From assembly GCF_025639805.1 (NCBI RefSeq), contig NZ_CP106735.1:3319501-3383500 (forward strand): a stretch of DNA of 64,000 bases. The letters run 5' to 3'. Positions 16,381-26,004 of this stretch are shown here, piece after piece (within the stretch, counting starts at the first letter, position 1; each line of letters begins with the position of its first letter). Source of the DNA: Reichenbachiella carrageenanivorans (GTDB lineage Bacteria > Bacteroidota > Bacteroidia > Cytophagales > Cyclobacteriaceae). The notes beneath the pieces were generated by a model. That model ran no database searches. It saw nothing but the letters and a program-made list of their open reading frames with translations, and had not been told where the DNA came from. A program made the position numbers and the translations under genes.

Positions 16381-18533
16381 TATATCTTATTGATGTCAAA
16401 TGGTAATTTTCTTATTCTCTGTCCTGATTCTGCAAATACGGCATTGGCTAATGCAGGGGCTAATGGAGGAAGGCCAGGTTCTCCTACACCTCCTGGATCT
16501 TCTTCATTTTTCATGATATGTACGTCTATTTCTGGTGTTTCGTCTATACGCATCATTTTATAAGTATTGAAATTTTGCTCTACCGCTCGCCCGTCTTTAA
16601 ATGTGATTTCACTTTTGCAGGCTCCTAGAGCCATGATGACATTGCCCTCGGTTTGGGCTACGATCGTGTCTGAGTTTACTGTCTGCCCGCAGTCGATGAC
16701 AGAAGTTACTTTTTTGACATAGAGTTTGCCTTTGGTATTGCGCGCTACTTCTACCACATGTGCACAAATGCTACCGAAGCACTCGGCTATGGCTACTCCT
16801 TTGTTTGCTCTGCTTTCTGTCCAGTCCGATTCTTGAGCTGCCTTTTCCAATACTTTAACAAACCGAGGGTGTTTTTGCAGCCTGTCTATTCTGAACTGCA
16901 TCGGGTCTTCGCCCAATTCATTTGCCACTTCATCGATAAATGATTCATGAGGAAAAGCATTGGTCGATGAATAGACCGATCTCCACCAGATCACAGGTAT
17001 GTTGAGTTCTACAGGGCTTACTTTGGTTTGGAAATTGGCAATGTCGTACTGTGTAGTAATGCCTTCTAATATATTATTTGGAAACTTGGTCTTATCTGCG
17101 CCTGGCCATTGAAAACCAATGGCTTGACCAGCCATGTGGTGCTTGAGAGACGTGAGTTGTCCGCCTTTGATACCAGCTTGCATTCGTGTGGCACAGCCTG
17201 TTCGGAAAGGGCCTTGTGTATTGTCGTCTTCTCTGGTCCAGACTACTTTCACAGGTTTTCCGCCAATGGCTTTGGATAGTAGTGCTGCTTCCACAGGAAA
17301 ATCTATAAAGGCTCTTCGGCCAAACCCTCCGCCTAGAAAAGTAACGTTTGTTGTCACATTTTCGGGTTTTATAGCAAGGCTATTGGCGATGGCACCTTTG
17401 ATCCAAATGGGGGCTTGTATGGAACCCCAGTAGGTACATTTGTCTCCTTCTACATATGCTACGCCATTCATAGGCTCCATGGTGGCATGTGATTCGTAGG
17501 GCAACTCGTATATAGCGTCCAATTGTTTCTCAGTATTGGAATAATCTTTGACGAAGTCACCCTCGTTGAGTTTTGTAAATCCTTGGTCTTCGATTAAAGC
17601 TGCATTGAATTTTGTATATATTTCCTCTTGATTGATACGCTCAAATTCGGAATTGTCCCATTCTATCTTGAGTTTTTTTCTAGCGCTTAAAGCGCTGTAG
17701 TAGTCGGTAGCCACTACAGCCACACCTTCTCTAGTATGGCTAAATACAGGCATTTCGGATTTGACTACATGTAGTACGCCGGGCATGGCTTCTATTTCTT
17801 CTTTATTGAATGACTTTACTTTCCCTAAAAAGTAAGGAGAACGCTCGATTGATGCATATGCCATGTTTGGTATTTTCAAATCCAAACCAAAAACTGCTTC
17901 TCCATTGGTCTTTAGCGGAGTGTCTTTTCTTGGTAGTGGTTTGCCTAGGATTTTAAAATCTTTGGATGATTTTAGTGGAGGGTTTTTGGGTGCCTCTAGA
18001 AGTGCCGCATCGGCAACGAGTTCTCCATAGTTGAAACTATGCTTGGTGTCTTTTTGATAGACAGTCCCTTTGCTGGCGTAGCATTGGGTTGGGTCTATAT
18101 TCCATTTGGTAGCTGCGGCTTGGATGAGCATGATACGAGCAGCTGCACCCATTTTTCGAGAGGGTTCCCACGACTTGCGCACACTGTTGCTTCCACCTAC
18201 GAGTTGATGTGCATATTTTTCTTTGTCGCCAGCCGCTTGGATGACTTGGATGTCGTCCATATTTACTTCCAACTCTTCAGCCAATAGCATGGGCATGGAC
18301 TGGTAGACCCCTTGTCCCATTTCTGGCCTGTGATTGACCAAAGTGACTTGGCCTGTTTGATCTATAAATATGAAATCATTGAGCCCGGTGGCATCAAGGC
18401 CATCTAGTTCGTATTTCTGCACTTCGCCTTTGACTAGCCCAAAGCCTGATGAGATTCCAAGCGCTAATACAGAGCTGGTTACTCCCGTGATTTTAAGGAA
18501 TTTTCTTCTTGATAGTTGATTTGTAGATTCCAT
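16380..18533 (-). CDS. Molybdopterin-binding subunit of a xanthine-oxidase-family dehydrogenase (IorB-like), Tat-exported
   Basis: The 717-residue protein starts with a twin-arginine signal (LSRRKFLKITG, RR at 9-10), so the folded cofactor-loaded enzyme is moved to the periplasm. It has the Ald_Xan_dh family blocks GRPLPRKDTPLK-like (here GKPLPRKDTPLKTNG), MEPMNGVAYVEG, VTFLGGGFGRR and the C-terminal GGVGEPGLPPLAPALANA. The last holds the conserved catalytic glutamate of GxGE. It is most like isoquinoline 1-oxidoreductase beta subunit (IorB). The true substrate (N-heterocycle or aldehyde) cannot be read from sequence. It lies 3 bases after its 2Fe-2S subunit. Confidence 0.92.
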   Translation of the reverse strand: MESTNQLSRRKFLKITGVTSSVLALGISSGFGLVKGEVQKYELDGLDATGLNDFIFIDQTGQVTLVNHRPEMGQGVYQSMPMLLAEELEVNMDDIQVIQAAGDKEKYAHQLVGGSNSVRKSWEPSRKMGAAARIMLIQAAATKWNIDPTQCYASKGTVYQKDTKHSFNYGELVADAALLEAPKNPPLKSSKDFKILGKPLPRKDTPLKTNGEAVFGLDLKIPNMAYASIERSPYFLGKVKSFNKEEIEAMPGVLHVVKSEMPVFSHTREGVAVVATDYYSALSARKKLKIEWDNSEFERINQEEIYTKFNAALIEDQGFTKLNEGDFVKDYSNTEKQLDAIYELPYESHATMEPMNGVAYVEGDKCTYWGSIQAPIWIKGAIANSLAIKPENVTTNVTFLGGGFGRRAFIDFPVEAALLSKAIGGKPVKVVWTREDDNTQGPFRTGCATRMQAGIKGGQLTSLKHHMAGQAIGFQWPGADKTKFPNNILEGITTQYDIANFQTKVSPVELNIPVIWWRSVYSSTNAFPHESFIDEVANELGEDPMQFRIDRLQKHPRFVKVLEKAAQESDWTESRANKGVAIAECFGSICAHVVEVARNTKGKLYVKKVTSVIDCGQTVNSDTIVAQTEGNVIMALGACKSEITFKDGRAVEQNFNTYKMMRIDETPEIDVHIMKNEEDPGGVGEPGLPPLAPALANAVFAESGQRIRKLPFDINKI

Positions 18534-18536
18534 GGC

Positions 18537-18992
18537 TTATTGTTTGGTGACTGACTTGATGGCTTTTCTAATTCTTGGATAGGTACCGCATCGGCAAATG
18601 TTGCCTTTCATGGCGCGGTCTATGTCGAGATCGGACGGTGTGTTGTTTCTGTTGAGTAGGGCAGCCGCCGACATGATTTGTCCCGATTGGCAATAGCCAC
18701 ACTGTGGGACTTGAGCTTCTACCCAAGCGAGCTGTACGGGGTGGTCATTGTTGTTTGACAGCCCTTCTATGGTAGTGATTTCTTTGTCTTGTGCAGCGGA
18801 TACAGGTAGTACACACGATCGGACAGCATTGCCATTGAGGTGAATGGTGCAAGCGCCGCATTGAGCAATACCACATCCGAATTTGGTGCCAGTCAGCCCG
18901 ATGTGATCACGGATGACCCAGAGCAATGGAGTCGTAGGGTCTACGTCTACTTCATGTTTTTTTTGGTTGATCAATAAGTTGAATTGAGCCAT
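18537..18992 (-). CDS. 2Fe-2S subunit of the molybdenum hydroxylase (IorA-like)
   Basis: The 151-residue protein has a plant-type ferredoxin cluster at C40, C45, C48 and C60 ([18 protein letters not shown]). A second 2Fe-2S cluster uses C98, C101, C133 and C135 (CGYCQSGQ and [11 protein letters not shown]). This is the normal small electron-transfer subunit, passing electrons from the molybdenum site to the haem protein. I chose the ATG that gives [12 protein letters not shown], the family N terminus; an in-frame ATG further up adds 29 unlikely residues. It has no signal of its own, so it probably travels with the Tat-signal partner. Confidence 0.93.
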   Translation of the reverse strand: MAQFNLLINQKKHEVDVDPTTPLLWVIRDHIGLTGTKFGCGIAQCGACTIHLNGNAVRSCVLPVSAAQDKEITTIEGLSNNNDHPVQLAWVEAQVPQCGYCQSGQIMSAAALLNRNNTPSDLDIDRAMKGNICRCGTYPRIRKAIKSVTKQ

Positions 18993-19122
18993 GTGTTTTG
19001 TCGATTGGAATGAAGTTTTTTGAAAAAATCTCATACAATAATAAGTAATTGCCGTTTCTAATTTTTTTCTTCGTGACAAACAACCATATCAAGCCTATCG
19101 ATGGCGAAATAAAACTACTAAA

Positions 19123-20232
19123 ATGCAAAAGCATATGACAGTACCAGATTGGAGTGAAATCAGACAACGTTATCAGTTAGTAAATCAACGGACGTATTTC
19201 AATACTCCTTCATTTTGTGCCATGTCGGATCGTACGGTGGCTGTGCAGGTAGACTGCTTGGAGCTGTTTCAGACGAAAGGTAATCAGCTGAACGAACAGG
19301 CACAACAGGCAGCTGAAGAAATCCGACAAATCGTGCTAGAACTGACTCATACTGACGATCATGAGGTGGCGATTATTCCTGATGTGAGTACAGCCATGAA
19401 TCATTTGGCAGAATTGCTTCATGATTGTAAGAAAGTAGCTTTGCTGAGGGAGGATTATCCAGCGGCTAGTTCCCCATGGATTGTGCGTGATTTTGATATC
19501 ACTTGGGTAGAAAGGCGCGACATGGCCTACGATCTAAAAGAGATTGAAGACGTGTTGAAAAGTGGGGTGCAGGTATTGGCACTCAGCTGGGTGATGTACA
19601 ACTCTGGTGCCATATTAGATTTACAGGCGATTGGCGAGCTATGCAAGCAATACGATGTGATATTTATAGTGGATGGTACACAAGGGCTAGTGGCGCAGGA
19701 TTTGGACCTGTCGAAAGCACACATAGATGTGATGCTCGTCACAGCTTTTAAATGGATGCTAGCAGGTTATGGTATTGGGGTGGCTATTGCCCGAAAGGGG
19801 TTTGTGGCCAAGCATCCTATTCGTGTAGCAGGTCAAAATACGATTGTGAATGGAGAGAAAAGTGCAGAAGACTTGACCAACTACCGATCAGGTATTGAGC
19901 GGTTTGAACTGGGACATGCCAAGATACAACAGGTGTTGGCTTTGGCGTGTGCACTTAATGAACTGAAAAGTATTGGTTTTGAAATGATTCAGCAGAGGAC
20001 AGCGGAGCTAATGGGAGTGCTGAGGTCGTCGCTACAAGAAGGTGGTATTGATATACTGACACCAGCCGTGGCTAGTGCAAACATGCTCGTCATTGAAGGT
20101 ACCGCTGAGCGGGCAGACCAGCTCAAGCAAGCGGGGATAGACTTTACTTATCGGCATGGATTGATTAGACTAGGTATTTATTTTTATAATAATGAAACGG
20201 ACATCTCTCGATTAATTCAAGCGCTGAATTAA
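19123..20232 (+). CDS. Class V aminotransferase-fold PLP enzyme
   Basis: The 369-residue protein starts with RTYFNTPSFCAMSDRTV, resembling the xYLNTAxxG opening of cysteine desulfurase and isopenicillin-N-epimerase relatives. Visible blocks are ALSWVMYNSGAILDLQAIG, FIVDGTQGLVAQDLDL and VTAFKWMLAGYGIGVA with the PLP lysine at about K210. A GIERFELGHAKI segment follows. The reaction is not clear. No catalytic cysteine typical of IscS/SufS is evident, so desulfurase activity is unlikely. It is divergent from the molybdenum-hydroxylase operon. A second ATG at 19135 is an alternative start. Confidence 0.82.
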   Translation: MQKHMTVPDWSEIRQRYQLVNQRTYFNTPSFCAMSDRTVAVQVDCLELFQTKGNQLNEQAQQAAEEIRQIVLELTHTDDHEVAIIPDVSTAMNHLAELLHDCKKVALLREDYPAASSPWIVRDFDITWVERRDMAYDLKEIEDVLKSGVQVLALSWVMYNSGAILDLQAIGELCKQYDVIFIVDGTQGLVAQDLDLSKAHIDVMLVTAFKWMLAGYGIGVAIARKGFVAKHPIRVAGQNTIVNGEKSAEDLTNYRSGIERFELGHAKIQQVLALACALNELKSIGFEMIQQRTAELMGVLRSSLQEGGIDILTPAVASANMLVIEGTAERADQLKQAGIDFTYRHGLIRLGIYFYNNETDISRLIQALN

Positions 20233-20300
20233 TAATTAAAATCATTTGCGCTAATATTACCCTTAGAATATTCCTAGAACCCAGCACGTCTATTTGATCT

Positions 20301-22754
20301 ATGCACAATCTCAATTTTAAGAAAGACTTTTTGCCACATTTGGCAGCTATTGCCATTTTTTGTTTGGTTACGGTTTTGTTTTTTGCACCCGTTTTTTTTG
20401 AAGGAAAAACACTGCCCCAGCATGACATCATGCAGTGGGAAGGCGGAGCCAAAGAACTGATAGACTACAGAGCCAAGACGGGAGAAGAAGGCCTTTGGAC
20501 CAATTCTATGTTTAGTGGCATGCCAGGCTACCTAGTAGATGTGCAGTTTTCAGGAGATCTGCTCAAGTATTTACATCGTGCCTATGGTCTGTTTTTGATC
20601 TACCCGATGATGACCATATTTATCAGTTGTTTGTCATTTTATATTTTGCTATTGTCTATGGGAGTTCGCTCTTGGCTGGCTATAGCGGGTGGATTAGCTT
20701 ATGGCCTTACGGCATTTTCAGTAATTGGAATCATGGCAGGGCACAATGCTAAAATTTCGGCAGTTTCTACTATGCCATTGGTGCTAGCAGGGATTCATTA
20801 TGCATTCAAAGGCAAAAAAATGTGGGGTTTTGTGATTACGGCTATTGGTTTGGCGATCCATCTTCGTCCGAATCACTTGCAGATTACTTACTATCTGGTG
20901 CTCATTGTAGCGGCGTATGGAGTTGCACAGTTGGTGTTGGCTATCAAAGAGAAAACATTGTCTGATTTCATTAAGACAGGGGCTTTGTTGGTTGTAGCAG
21001 CACTGTTGGCTGTGGGAGCCAATTTTGGCAAACTCATGACCACTATGGAATATAGCAAGTATTCTACCCGTGGCAAATCTGAATTGACTCAGATGGGTGA
21101 GGCCAAGTCTGGACTCGACAAAGATTATGCTTTTCAGTACAGTAATGGCATATTCGAGCCGCTCTTCTTGATTATTCCTAATTTTTATGGAGGATCTGCA
21201 AGAGAGGATCTGGGTGATAATTCAAATTTAGAAGCTGCACTGAAAAAAAATGGAGCTAATCGTCAGCAGATCAAACAACAGGTAGAGGCTGCGCCAGCTT
21301 ATTGGGGCAACCAACCGCTGACGGCGCCATATTATGCTGGTGCTATCATCGTGTTCTTGTTTGTGCTAGGTATGATCATACTAGACAACAAATACAGGGT
21401 TTGGATAGGAGGGGTGGTACTATTTGCACTTGTGCTCAGTTGGGGGAGCAACTTTAGTCTCAACTATTTCATCTTCGATTATTTGCCAGGATATAATAAA
21501 TTTCGTTCGGTCACCTTTGCGATCATTGTAGTGGTATTCGGGATGATTCTCGCAGGTTTTCTAGGGTTAGAAAAGCTATTGTCATCGGATTTTAATAAAC
21601 CGACACAAAAGAAATTTATGATTGCAGTAGGTAGTGTAGCAGGCTTTACATTGCTGTGTGCGGTATTTGCAGGTATGGGGAGCTACAGGGGGGCAGTAGA
21701 TGCACAATTGGCTAATTACCCAGAGTGGTACCTTACTGCCTTGAGAGCGGATAGGGCTTCGCTGTTGCGAATGGATGCGCTGAGAAGCTTGATTTTTATT
21801 CTCTTATTTGTAGGCGTGTTGTGGGCTTTGATCAAAAATAAATTGTCCAAGCCTGTGGCTTATGGGTTGTTGGTTTTGTTTGTTTTTGTTGACCTATTTG
21901 GTGTGGCCAAGCGTTTTATCAATAGTGACACTTTCGTTAGGAAATCACGGCAGTCAGAATTTCAACTGACTGAGGCTGATCAGGTCATTCTAAAAGATAA
22001 AGACCCAAACTACAGAGTGATGAATTTGCTCAATCCATTTAATGATGCAAAGACCTCTTACCACCACAAGTCGATCGGTGGCTATCATGGCGCCAAGCTG
22101 GGGAGGTATCAAGAATTAATAGAACGATGCATAGCACCCGAACAGGGGCGAATCATAGCGGCTTTGCAGGGGGGGAGTTATGATTTTGGAGATATCGGAG
22201 TATTGAACATGCTAAATACCAAGTATTTCATTTTCGGCGCTTCGGCCAATGCTGTATTACCCAATACTTCGGCCAATGGCAATGCTTGGTTTGTAAGCGA
22301 TGTACGTGAGGTAGGTAGTGCCGATGAGGAGATCAATGAATTGTCCCAGATCAACACCAAAGAAATAGCCGTAATTGATGAGACTAAGTTTAGCCTATCA
22401 GATCAAGTACCGGCCGCTAATGGTACTATTCAACTCGTCACTTACAAACCCAATTATCTAAAATATGAATCCAGCAATTCTGGCGATGGATTGGCGGTCT
22501 TCTCAGAGGTTTATTACCCGAAAGGGTGGACAGCTACCATAGACGGAGAGGAAGCTGCAATTTTGCGTGCCAACTATGTGCTGAGAGCCATGGAAGTTCC
22601 TGCAGGAGATCATGTGATCGAGTTTAAGTTTCAGCCACAGTCTTATGTGCTAGGTAATACGGTTACTTTGATTGTGAATATTCTCTTGATTGTACTTTTG
22701 ATAGGTACTATTGGATTGTCAGTGATGAGAAAAGGAGAGTCATCAGTTGCCTAA
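20301..22754 (+). CDS. YfhO-like polytopic membrane protein
   Basis: The 817-residue protein has a large multi-helix membrane domain (about 12 hydrophobic segments up to residue 560) and an exposed region of about 200 residues. One final helix precedes the C terminus. An early block (DIMQWEGGAKELIDY, then GMPGYLVDV) and a late block (FSEVYYPKGWTATIDGEEAAILRANYVLRAMEVPAGDHVIEFKF) are hallmarks of the YfhO family. In Firmicutes YfhO glycosylates lipoteichoic acid using an undecaprenyl-sugar donor. Bacteroidota members are presumed cell-surface glycosyltransferases. Its stop overlaps the convergent GT4 stop by 12 bases. Confidence 0.85.
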   Translation: MHNLNFKKDFLPHLAAIAIFCLVTVLFFAPVFFEGKTLPQHDIMQWEGGAKELIDYRAKTGEEGLWTNSMFSGMPGYLVDVQFSGDLLKYLHRAYGLFLIYPMMTIFISCLSFYILLLSMGVRSWLAIAGGLAYGLTAFSVIGIMAGHNAKISAVSTMPLVLAGIHYAFKGKKMWGFVITAIGLAIHLRPNHLQITYYLVLIVAAYGVAQLVLAIKEKTLSDFIKTGALLVVAALLAVGANFGKLMTTMEYSKYSTRGKSELTQMGEAKSGLDKDYAFQYSNGIFEPLFLIIPNFYGGSAREDLGDNSNLEAALKKNGANRQQIKQQVEAAPAYWGNQPLTAPYYAGAIIVFLFVLGMIILDNKYRVWIGGVVLFALVLSWGSNFSLNYFIFDYLPGYNKFRSVTFAIIVVVFGMILAGFLGLEKLLSSDFNKPTQKKFMIAVGSVAGFTLLCAVFAGMGSYRGAVDAQLANYPEWYLTALRADRASLLRMDALRSLIFILLFVGVLWALIKNKLSKPVAYGLLVLFVFVDLFGVAKRFINSDTFVRKSRQSEFQLTEADQVILKDKDPNYRVMNLLNPFNDAKTSYHHKSIGGYHGAKLGRYQELIERCIAPEQGRIIAALQGGSYDFGDIGVLNMLNTKYFIFGASANAVLPNTSANGNAWFVSDVREVGSADEEINELSQINTKEIAVIDETKFSLSDQVPAANGTIQLVTYKPNYLKYESSNSGDGLAVFSEVYYPKGWTATIDGEEAAILRANYVLRAMEVPAGDHVIEFKFQPQSYVLGNTVTLIVNILLIVLLIGTIGLSVMRKGESSVA

Positions 22755-23939
22755 ATTCTGATAAAAAGTAACGCCAAATCCGCTGGATTTGAAGTTGTAT
22801 TTTTCTTTGATAGCCTTAGCGGCTTGTGAGCCAAATTGTTGACGTATTTCTTTATTGTTAAAAAGTAACTTTATTTGTTTGGCAAAGTCTTTCGCATCAC
22901 CTGCTTGATGCACTAAGCCCCATTTTTCTTGTTCGATTAAGTTTTTTTGTGCGGTACAATCGCTTACAAGCATGGGCTTGCCCAGCATGGCATATTGAAA
23001 AAGTTTGTTGGCGTAGGTAGTGTCGTGATGGATGTTTCTCAGGATTGGGCAAATTCCCACGTCAGCGACATTTACATAGTCTGAGAGAAGTTGTTCGGGC
23101 TGCCAGCCTTCGGCTGATACATGCGCTGATACTTTCTCTTTTTTGATCAAATCTTTTAGCATGGGGTCATTACTGCTTGCGCCTACGATGATGAGTTTAA
23201 AACAGGGGATGTCATTTATAATTAATGGGATAGCTTTAATGACTGACTCTAGGCCTCGCCTATTGCCTGTGTCGCCAATATAAAGTGCGTTAAAACTATT
23301 CGTAAATCTTGATGTGATGTTTTGATCGTAAAATGTCTTGACAAAGGATGTATCTGTAAAATTGGGTAGTACCCAGATTTTGTCAGTAACTATACCTGTG
23401 CGTGATTCTATTTCGGTTTTGGCGTCATGAGTGACTACCAGAATTCGTTCGGCTTGTTTGATGAATTTTTCTTCCTTCTTTTTCCAAGTTTTCGGATTGA
23501 TTAATAATCGACCAAAAGCAGTTTGAAGATGAGGATAATACTTCATGATCTCTGGCACGTTTTCGTGTAGATCTAGGACTACAGGCAATTTGTTCTGTTG
23601 AGTGAGCCGAAACACAGGTTCGGCTAGGTACATGTTATGAAGGTGTAGTATATCGGCTTTACTATTCTGTAAAAAATCGGCCAACTTTGGTTTGATTAGT
23701 TGATGATACAAAGGGAAGGAGTACGCCAGTGCGGATAATTTGTACATCCAATTGGGTAGGTAGTAGCGGTGCACATATATGCCTTTGTATAGTTCTGTGT
23801 GATCTTTTTCTTTCTTATAAGTTACACAAAATAGATGTACTTCCATGCCTTCACTGATTAGGTGCAGTGCTTGGTTTTCTATGCGTGGATGGGTGGGGTA
23901 CTCACCATGGAAAATCATTCCTAAGATAGGCTGAGTCAT
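22743..23939 (-). CDS. Glycosyltransferase family 4
   Basis: The 398-residue protein has a GT-B layout with an N-terminal domain (MIFHGEYPTHPRIENQALHL, LHLHNMYLAEPVFRL). The C-terminal donor domain contains NALYIGDTGNRRGLESVIKAIP, KLIIVGASSNDP, the VADVGICPI segment and YAMLGKPMLVSDC, which lies where the family EX7E motif normally sits. It probably adds a sugar to a surface polysaccharide or lipid-linked glycan; donor and acceptor are unknown. Its ATG overlaps the stop of the upstream CDP-glycerol transferase-like gene by 4 bases (ATGA), showing translational coupling. Confidence 0.88.
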   Translation of the reverse strand: MTQPILGMIFHGEYPTHPRIENQALHLISEGMEVHLFCVTYKKEKDHTELYKGIYVHRYYLPNWMYKLSALAYSFPLYHQLIKPKLADFLQNSKADILHLHNMYLAEPVFRLTQQNKLPVVLDLHENVPEIMKYYPHLQTAFGRLLINPKTWKKKEEKFIKQAERILVVTHDAKTEIESRTGIVTDKIWVLPNFTDTSFVKTFYDQNITSRFTNSFNALYIGDTGNRRGLESVIKAIPLIINDIPCFKLIIVGASSNDPMLKDLIKKEKVSAHVSAEGWQPEQLLSDYVNVADVGICPILRNIHHDTTYANKLFQYAMLGKPMLVSDCTAQKNLIEQEKWGLVHQAGDAKDFAKQIKLLFNNKEIRQQFGSQAAKAIKEKYNFKSSGFGVTFYQNLGN

Positions 23940-25174
23940 AGATGACTGAATTTTGAATATACTAAAGTTTCTATTTGCTCATACACCCTTCTTGAACTTT
24001 GATTGTCAGGATATTTGTGAAAACGTGCTTTGATCTGTTGACGAGATTCAGAGTCTAATGTAGGGTCATCCAAGTATCTTTTGATGTTTTCCAAAAAAGA
24101 TTTGAAATCAAATACTTTAGCGCCAGGAGTGACAGTATTGAAATCAAAATTAAAACCACGATATTCACTAAACCATTCTAAATCATAGGGTACGAAAAGC
24201 GTTGGGGTGTCAATAAGTAGCCTGTCTATATACGAACTGCTGTAGTCTGTAATCAATAAGTCTACAATGGACATGATTTCATTGACTTCTTGAATGACAT
24301 CGCCATCGCAAACTTTGAGCCATTCACTTTCCTCCAAATGATGCTTAGATAACTCATTTTTGTGAATTCTAAGAAGAATTACTGTGTTATTTGCAGATAA
24401 GAAGTTAATCAATTCATCTATGTTGAAATCTTTGAAAGGGAAAAGCTCCGTTTTACCAGAGTCTCTGAAGGTGGGAGCATAAAGCAATACTTTTTTGCTC
24501 CTTGTATAAGGAATGAGATCAATTATTTTTTCATTTTTCACGTAGGTAAAATCATTTCTTGGGTACCCCGTCACCCACATGTTTTCGAGTTTTGTTTGAT
24601 AGCATTTGCTCATGATATGCTTTTCTTCTTCCGACATCACAACAAAGCCATCGAAGTCTCCAAGTGCCTTGCGTTTCTGTTTTTTAGTTAAGAAATGACT
24701 GTCGATACCAAGCTTTTTGATTGGGAAGCCGTGCCAGACATTTACGAGTGCTTTTTCAGTATTTACACATTTGAATGGAGTGACATCATATGGGCCGTGA
24801 GTGAGTATGAAAGCCTTGGCGCTAATGGCTTTGATCAATGCACGCCATGAATAGGCATATAAAAAATGGTCAGGGTAGTCTTTTTTATGTGTTTTGTAGG
24901 CTGCATAGTTTCTGGTGATAAAGTAACCTTTGAGAGGCGTATTCTCATTTAGCATATAGAGAAATAATGCTTTGCTATTGCCGTTCACATTAGTTCCTGC
25001 AGAACTACCTAGGATGATGTGATTTTTACGCTTTTTGTAAAATGCACAGACCATAATTTGTATGAATCTGAGCAACCACCCATATACTTTCAATAATTTT
25101 TTAAACATAAACCAGTTTAATGTAGAATGAATTTCAAAGCTAATCTTTTGTCGGTAATCAGAATATGATAGCAT
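23936..25174 (-). CDS. CDP-glycerol:poly(glycerophosphate) glycerophosphotransferase-like protein
   Basis: The 412-residue protein matches the TagB/TagF family. It has the NVWHGFPIKKLGIDS motif (a catalytic-type histidine in WHG), KVLLYAPTFRDSGKTELF and the SIVDLLITDYSSSYIDRLLIDTP donor-site block. In Gram-positives these enzymes transfer glycerol-phosphate from CDP-glycerol to teichoic-acid chains. In Gram-negatives homologues build phosphopolyol-containing capsules or O-antigens, and some use CDP-ribitol or other donors. The start is uncertain: an ATG at 25108 (MFKKLLKVY) would remove 22 residues. Confidence 0.82.
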   Translation of the reverse strand: MLSYSDYRQKISFEIHSTLNWFMFKKLLKVYGWLLRFIQIMVCAFYKKRKNHIILGSSAGTNVNGNSKALFLYMLNENTPLKGYFITRNYAAYKTHKKDYPDHFLYAYSWRALIKAISAKAFILTHGPYDVTPFKCVNTEKALVNVWHGFPIKKLGIDSHFLTKKQKRKALGDFDGFVVMSEEEKHIMSKCYQTKLENMWVTGYPRNDFTYVKNEKIIDLIPYTRSKKVLLYAPTFRDSGKTELFPFKDFNIDELINFLSANNTVILLRIHKNELSKHHLEESEWLKVCDGDVIQEVNEIMSIVDLLITDYSSSYIDRLLIDTPTLFVPYDLEWFSEYRGFNFDFNTVTPGAKVFDFKSFLENIKRYLDDPTLDSESRQQIKARFHKYPDNQSSRRVYEQIETLVYSKFSHL

Positions 25175-25257
25175 TGAAAAAGGTATTATTCTTTTCTGTG
25201 TATCTGTATTTCAATTGAAAACAGGAGTTGGAGTTAGCGATCAAGATTATTATATCA

Positions 25258-25290
25258 TTTGAGTTGGTAAAATGAAAAATGCTATCTTCG
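25258..25290 (+). promoter_or_regulatory. Promoter for the methyltransferase gene
   Basis: TTTG at 25258-25261 and TATCTTCG at 25283-25290 (one mismatch from TAnnTTTG) are spaced by 21 bases, close to the Bacteroidota standard. The transcript would start about 13 bases before the ATG. Confidence 0.45.
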
Positions 25291-25309
25291 CCACTTTAAT
25301 AATTGATCT

Positions 25310-25921
25310 ATGAGTGATAAAGAATTTTGGGAAGACTTTTATTCCAATAAAAAAGGAACCTTGGAACCCTCTTCATTTGCCACATATGTTTTTGAAGAAA
25401 TCAAATTGTCTGGTAATTTGGTGGAGTTAGGCTGTGGAAATGGTCGTGATAGTATCTTCTTTGCAGAACAAGGGTTAGAAGTATTTGGGATGGATCAATG
25501 TCAAAGCACGGTTTCTAGGCTTTCTGAGTTGAATAAAGAAAATACTCGTTTTGAAGTGCAGGATTTTACGGCTTTAGGCGACTTAGGTAAGTTTGATAAT
25601 GTTTATTCTAGGTTTACCCTGCATTCAGTAAGCAAGGAGCAAGCGAGCCGAACGTTGAACTGGGCTTACGGGGCATTGAATGATGGTGGCAAGTTATGTA
25701 TCGAAGTTCGAAGTGTAAATGACGAGTTGTGTGGTCAGGGAACTGAGGTCGGAAAAGATGCTTATGTGACCGATCATTACCGAAGGTTTGTTCGAATGGA
25801 TGAAATGCTTGAAGAACTCAGAGGGATTGGTTTTCAGATTACTTATTCAATAGAATCCAAAGGACTGGCCGTATACAAGGAGGAGGATCCATCGATTATT
25901 CGTATAGTCGCTACTAAGTAA
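25310..25921 (+). CDS. Class I SAM-dependent methyltransferase
   Basis: The 203-residue protein has the SAM-binding motif I VELGCGNGRDSIFFAEQG, an acidic residue at the end of beta strand 2 (GMDQ) and motif IV-like DNVYSRFTLHSV. This is the Methyltransf_11/25 type fold. Related proteins are found in surface-glycan clusters and thiopurine-methyltransferase-like groups; substrate is not deducible. It follows the divergent glycan genes and precedes a GT2 gene, so a glycan or lipid target is a weak inference. Confidence 0.82.
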   Translation: MSDKEFWEDFYSNKKGTLEPSSFATYVFEEIKLSGNLVELGCGNGRDSIFFAEQGLEVFGMDQCQSTVSRLSELNKENTRFEVQDFTALGDLGKFDNVYSRFTLHSVSKEQASRTLNWAYGALNDGGKLCIEVRSVNDELCGQGTEVGKDAYVTDHYRRFVRMDEMLEELRGIGFQITYSIESKGLAVYKEEDPSIIRIVATK

Positions 25922-26004
25922 ATGGAGAGTATATCTCTATCCTTAGAGGTTATTTTGCGAAACTTCTACATTACTGTATAGCAGACTTTATTTATCTTGG
26001 AGGT

